A DNA stretch of 7,898 nt from NCBI GenBank assembly GCA_030629475.1, contig DAOVOU010000086.1:1-7898 (forward strand). The letters are read 5' to 3'. This DNA comes from Desulfobacterales bacterium (GTDB lineage: Bacteria > Desulfobacterota > Desulfobacteria > Desulfobacterales > C00003060). Position numbers and translations under genes: made by a program. The notes under the pieces were generated by a model that was not told the DNA's origin, ran no database searches, and was given only the letters and a program-made list of their open reading frames with translations. Below are positions 5,837 through 7,898 of this stretch, in pieces. Each line of letters starts with the position of its first letter. Position 1 is the first letter of the stretch.

Positions 5837-6517
5837 CTATGTCCTTCTTGCTATGCAATCTTTCTTGTTGCAGTCCTGGCAGGGATTGTAAGGGGGGGAG
5901 GCATGGGGATTCACGGCGTGGAATAATCCGAAGACACCTGAAATCGATTTGCGCGGCTGCATGAGGCAGGAATCGAGCAGCTCAACTCCGGTAAACTCTG
6001 AGTCGAACATACGGAAAAGCTTTTTCTGATCTGTGACGGGCCAATCGCAATAACCCGGACTAAAGCGCAGGGTAGTCGACTTACTCTCTGCGGCGAATTT
6101 GGCTTCCATGCGTTGGTGAAACTGTTCGACCGTATTTTCAACGGCTACGGAGCCCATGGCATCCAGGACATAGGCCTCGGAGAGGCGCTTTGCGGCCATG
6201 AGCCCAACAATCTTATCTTCAATGGCACTTCCAACAGTGGCTACAAAGCAGACGATTTCATCCGAACGTTTAAGAGCTTGTGAGAGCTTCGGGCTTTTAA
6301 AAGTTGTGCCTCCTTCGATAGAAACAAATCCCCTGCCAACGTTATCAATTTTTTCAATTCGATAGTGCAAGCGAGGTTCGAGCAACGTATCTAGTCTCTC
6401 CTTGCAGCTCTCTACCTTTGCGCTGAGCGAACAAGAAAACCCCTGACGTCCCGCACCACCAAATAGCCTGGACAATTCTTGTGTTTCCAAGTTTGGATTG
6501 ATTACCATAGGTTCCAT
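5837..6517 (-). CDS. Stand-alone vitamin B12-dependent methionine synthase activation-domain protein, probable corrinoid reactivase
   Basis: This gene encodes 226 residues from ATG 6517, with an AAGGGCGG ribosome-binding site. The core fits the MetH reactivation domain: VATVGSAIEDKI (92-103), LDAMGSVAVENTVEQF (118-133), the AdoMet-site-like RFSPGYCDWPVTDQKKLF (151-168) and SCLMQPRKSISGVFGL (183-198). In MetH this domain binds S-adenosylmethionine and supplies the methyl group for reductive methylation of inactive Co(II) cobalamin. A free-standing copy as first gene of a corrinoid methyltransferase cluster suggests it does the same for the cluster's corrinoid protein, a job done by the iron-sulfur protein RamA in other systems. 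An added C-terminal tail carries C213-x2-C216-x4-C221, a possible metal or Fe-S site. The stop is TAG and lies in frame with the downstream mttB-like gene. Confidence 0.8.
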   Translation of the reverse strand: MEPMVINPNLETQELSRLFGGAGRQGFSCSLSAKVESCKERLDTLLEPRLHYRIEKIDNVGRGFVSIEGGTTFKSPKLSQALKRSDEIVCFVATVGSAIEDKIVGLMAAKRLSEAYVLDAMGSVAVENTVEQFHQRMEAKFAAESKSTTLRFSPGYCDWPVTDQKKLFRMFDSEFTGVELLDSCLMQPRKSISGVFGLFHAVNPHASPPYNPCQDCNKKDCIARRT

Positions 6518-6557
6518 CGTTTGCCGCCCTTAGAATTTAATTCGCTTCGCTCACAAT

Positions 6558-6668
6558 TGGAATAATGGAATGGTGGAATGGTGGAATATTGGGTTAAGAC
6601 AAATTAGAAATGATTCTTTTCGGCCGTTTATTCCCAATATTCCATTGTTCCATTATTCCATCATTCCA
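6558..6668. repeat. Long inverted repeat built of TGGAATRR units upstream of the methyltransferase cluster
   Basis: The left arm 6558-6593 consists of 8-bp units of the form TGGAATRR (AA, GG, GG, AT) ending in TGGG. The right arm 6633-6668 is its reverse complement at 30 of 36 positions, with a 39-base loop. Five of the six mismatches become G-U pairs in a + strand RNA, leaving one A-C mismatch. It begins 41 bases upstream of the reactivase-like start codon, between any upstream promoter and the gene. Confidence 0.7.
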
Positions 6669-6674
6669 GATCAT

Positions 6675-6691
6675 TGGCACAAAAACTGCCA
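6675..6691. promoter_or_regulatory. Sigma-54-like -24/-12 site, near-symmetric
   Basis: TGGCACAAAAACTGC (6675-6689) has GG and GC separated by exactly 10 bases, close to the sigma-54 consensus TGGCAC-N5-TTGC. Because the site is almost palindromic, the - strand also reads TGGCAGTTTTTGTGC with the correct spacing, pointing toward the methyltransferase cluster. Each version misses one or two consensus bases. No enhancer-binding regulator is in the window, and a chance match within a repeat-rich spacer is quite possible. Confidence 0.2.
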
Positions 6692-6705
6692 CTGACTGCC
6701 ACTGA
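6686..6705. repeat. Tandem duplication of a 10-bp unit
   Basis: CTGCCACTGA occurs twice head to tail (6686-6695 and 6696-6705). It overlaps the right half of the sigma-54-like site. It may be simple slippage or a pair of regulator half-sites. Confidence 0.5.
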
Positions 6706-6788
6706 AAGATAAATGATTACGACGAGTTGTAGGATTTCCGAGACGTTTAGTTAGCCACCTTCTATTCTCACTCAGAATGCCTAGATAG

Positions 6789-6840
6789 CACAATCCCCGC
6801 AGCTTGCTACGGGGAGCTTCGATTGTGTTCTTTTATTTTG
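6789..6840 (+). terminator. GC-rich hairpin followed by a T-rich stretch
   Basis: CACAATC (6789-6795) pairs with GATTGTG (6821-6827). Within it, CCCG (6796-6799) pairs with CGGG (6810-6813). The stem is followed on the + strand by TTCTTTTATTTT, the layout of a Rho-independent terminator reading rightward. No + strand gene lies upstream for it to end, so it may be a repeat-type hairpin; the inner CCCCGCAGCTTGCTACGGGG looks like such an element. On the - strand it lies between the MarR gene and the methyltransferase cluster. Confidence 0.4.
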
Positions 6841-6988
6841 CTAAGAAAGATTATGATGATATAGTATTAAATCACAATATTTGAGTTGAAAGCTTATAGC
6901 AAACGAATTATGCTTTGTCAAGGGCCACCAACTTACCAACATCTCCCCTCCCCCTCCGGGACGTAGGCCTCTCCGAACGGGCGTATCC
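6841..6988. other. AT-rich, gene-free spacer
   Basis: The first 90 bases are AT-rich; the rest contains pyrimidine runs (CTCCCCTCCCCCTCC). The only open frame, on the - strand (6841-7053), is a read-through of the repeat that follows and has no ribosome-binding site. I see no promoter or RNA gene that I can defend. Confidence 0.4.
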
Positions 6989-7030
6989 ACACTTCCCCCT
7001 TTCTTAAAGGGGGACTGAGGGGGATTTCTT
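6989..7030. repeat. Dispersed hairpin repeat reading NPPQSPFKKGG on the - strand
   Basis: CCCCCTTT (6995-7002) and AAAGGGGG (7006-7013) form a perfect 8-bp stem around CTT, followed by ACTGAGGGGGATTTCTT. The - strand translates as NPPQSPFKKGG, a peptide often annotated by mistake from a widespread intergenic repeat of bacterial genomes. It is not a gene. Confidence 0.6.
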
Positions 7031-7109
7031 TGAAGCCAAACATGTGAAGACATATAGCGGGAGGGGAAGGGGGAAGGCTTTGCGAGCCGCGGTAGCGTGC
7101 CCGATAGGA

Positions 7110-7601
7110 CTACTCGACTGGCAAGTCCTGAACTTCAAGCATGTGGGTAAGCTTTGTGAGGCCCCGAACGATCTCCTCTATTTCGCCATCGGGGAGCCTC
7201 TTAAGTCCGTCTATGATCTTCTGTTGGATAGGGGGTGGGGCGTTATTGGCGAGCCTCTTCCCGGCCTCTGTCAGCTCGATAGTGATCACGCGCCGATCAG
7301 GAGAGTTTCTCAGTCTTGTCACGAGCCCTTTTTGTTCCAGACGGTCAATGATGCCGGTGACCGTGCTGGATTTCACCATAATGTACTTGGCAATCTGTGA
7401 CGGAGGCAAGGGGCCGTTTTCATGAAGGGCAAGGAGGCAGTTGAGTTGGGGGGCGCTCACTTGATACTTCTTGTTCAGCTCTTTGGTGTAGAGTTCTCGT
7501 GCCTGCAAGAGTCTGCGGATCTGGTAGATGATCTCTTTGACAAGATCGTGCGGGGCATCGAAAGCGGTCGCTCGCGAGGGTCTTGGAACATGGTTTGACA
7601 T
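7110..7601 (-). CDS. MarR-family winged helix-turn-helix transcriptional regulator
   Basis: This gene encodes 163 residues from ATG 7601 to TAG 7110-7112. The layout is that of a dimeric MarR repressor: an N-terminal dimerisation helix (about 18-47), a helix-turn-helix LPPSQIAKYIMVKSSTVTG (65-83) with recognition helix SSTVTGIIDRLEQKGLV, a wing with the family motif SPDRRVITIELTEAGK (100-115), and a C-terminal helix. The frame is open 30 codons further upstream, to 7691. A good promoter lies inside that stretch, so 7601 is the better start. Its ligand is unknown; phenolic or other small anions are usual. It is co-directional with the methyltransferase cluster but separated by about 590 bp of repeats, so it may act on itself or on a gene beyond the right edge. 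Confidence 0.88.
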   Translation of the reverse strand: MSNHVPRPSRATAFDAPHDLVKEIIYQIRRLLQARELYTKELNKKYQVSAPQLNCLLALHENGPLPPSQIAKYIMVKSSTVTGIIDRLEQKGLVTRLRNSPDRRVITIELTEAGKRLANNAPPPIQQKIIDGLKRLPDGEIEEIVRGLTKLTHMLEVQDLPVE

Positions 7602-7620
7602 GGCGCTCTGTTGTTTGTAA

Positions 7621-7649
7621 ATAAGATTTGAATTGAAATATTCCGTCAA
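7621..7649 (-). promoter_or_regulatory. Sigma-70 promoter of the MarR gene
   Basis: On the - strand TTGACG (7649-7644, 5 of 6 to consensus) is followed after exactly 17 bases by TCTTAT (7626-7621, 4 of 6). Transcription would start near 7614, leaving a leader of about 12 bases before ATG 7601. Confidence 0.55.
7626..7639. promoter_or_regulatory. Operator-like palindrome within the MarR promoter
   Basis: ATTTGAATTGAAAT is symmetric except for one G-G pair of positions and fills most of the -35/-10 spacer. MarR proteins commonly repress their own gene by binding AT-rich inverted repeats at this location. Binding is inferred from position and symmetry only. Confidence 0.35.
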
Positions 7650-7731
7650 TCCAAAATAATTTATCACGAACAGACCTGCCGGGCAATACAATTTTTGTAG
7701 CCGTTCGCAGGTTCAGAGTTCACCCCCGCCT

Positions 7732-7898
7732 GCCACCCGCCTGCCGACGCCTGAGACAGCATTCAGCTTATGTGCCGGCACCTCTGGCAATGGCGGGCAG
7801 GACGCCTGGCTCGCACCCGAACTGCAGTGCTGGCACCCGCCTGCCAGCGCCACGGTCGCCGGGCAATTACAATGCCAGCAAACACGGCAATGGCGGGC
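7732..7898. repeat. GC-rich degenerate tandem repeat with a 100-bp period
   Basis: Positions 7732-7751 and 7832-7851 match at 17 of 20 bases (core CACCCGCCTGCC). GGCAATGGCGGGC occurs exactly at 7786-7798 and again at 7886-7898. Both pairs are 100 bases apart. The bases between them match only partly (TGCCRGCA at 7773 and 7873 is the best). The second unit runs to the window edge, so more copies may follow. No gene is seen from 7692 to the end. Confidence 0.55.

Noticed and set aside
6841..7053. 70-codon - strand frame containing NPPQSPFKKGG
   Set aside because: This peptide is the known translation artefact of a dispersed hairpin repeat, not a protein gene.
7602..7691. Longer MarR start at 7691 adding 30 residues
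   Set aside because: The added residues have no MarR character, no ribosome-binding site, and contain the likely promoter.

Overview
The window looks like a chromosomal segment of an anaerobic bacterium with corrinoid-dependent one-carbon metabolism. A Desulfobacterota-like (sulfate-reducer or syntroph) genome is my best guess. It rests on the gene families present and on the style of the intergenic repeats (a repeat that reads out as NPPQSPFKKGG, and a hairpin of TGGAATRR units), not on any marker gene. No rRNA or tRNA gene was seen.

Left part (1-1741, mostly + strand): the 3' end of a LolA-like gene is followed by a four-helix-bundle protein of the 23S rRNA intervening-sequence (IVS) family, bracketed by a 19-bp inverted repeat. 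Next comes a decayed zone. It holds a small truncated ORF overlapping an HNH-endonuclease pseudogene that has lost its middle, then about 330 bp of GC-rich repeats.

Centre (1742-6517, all - strand, read right to left): four genes make up a methyltransferase cluster. They are a stand-alone protein with the methionine-synthase activation domain (probable corrinoid reactivase, 5837-6517), a non-pyrrolysine MttB-family methyltransferase (4319-5785), an MtrH/AcsE-type methyl-tetrahydrofolate:corrinoid methyltransferase (3311-4168), and a second, divergent MttB-family protein (1742-3283). The inferred route is methyl group from a quaternary or tertiary amine, to a Co(I) corrinoid protein, to tetrahydrofolate, with the reactivase rescuing oxidised cobalamin. 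The corrinoid protein itself is not in the window. The MttB substrates cannot be read from sequence; glycine betaine, carnitine and proline betaine are known substrates of relatives. The gap between the first mttB and the mtrH-like gene is filled by a foldable palindromic element and one copy of a 25-bp repeat whose other copy lies just after the IVS gene.

Right part (6518-7898): about 590 bp of gene-free DNA contains a long inverted repeat of 8-bp units, a terminator-like hairpin and the NPPQSPF-type repeat. A MarR-family repressor (7110-7601, - strand) follows, with a good sigma-70 promoter and an operator-like palindrome. The window ends in GC-rich DNA with a 100-bp periodicity. Whether MarR controls the methyltransferase cluster or something beyond the right edge is open.
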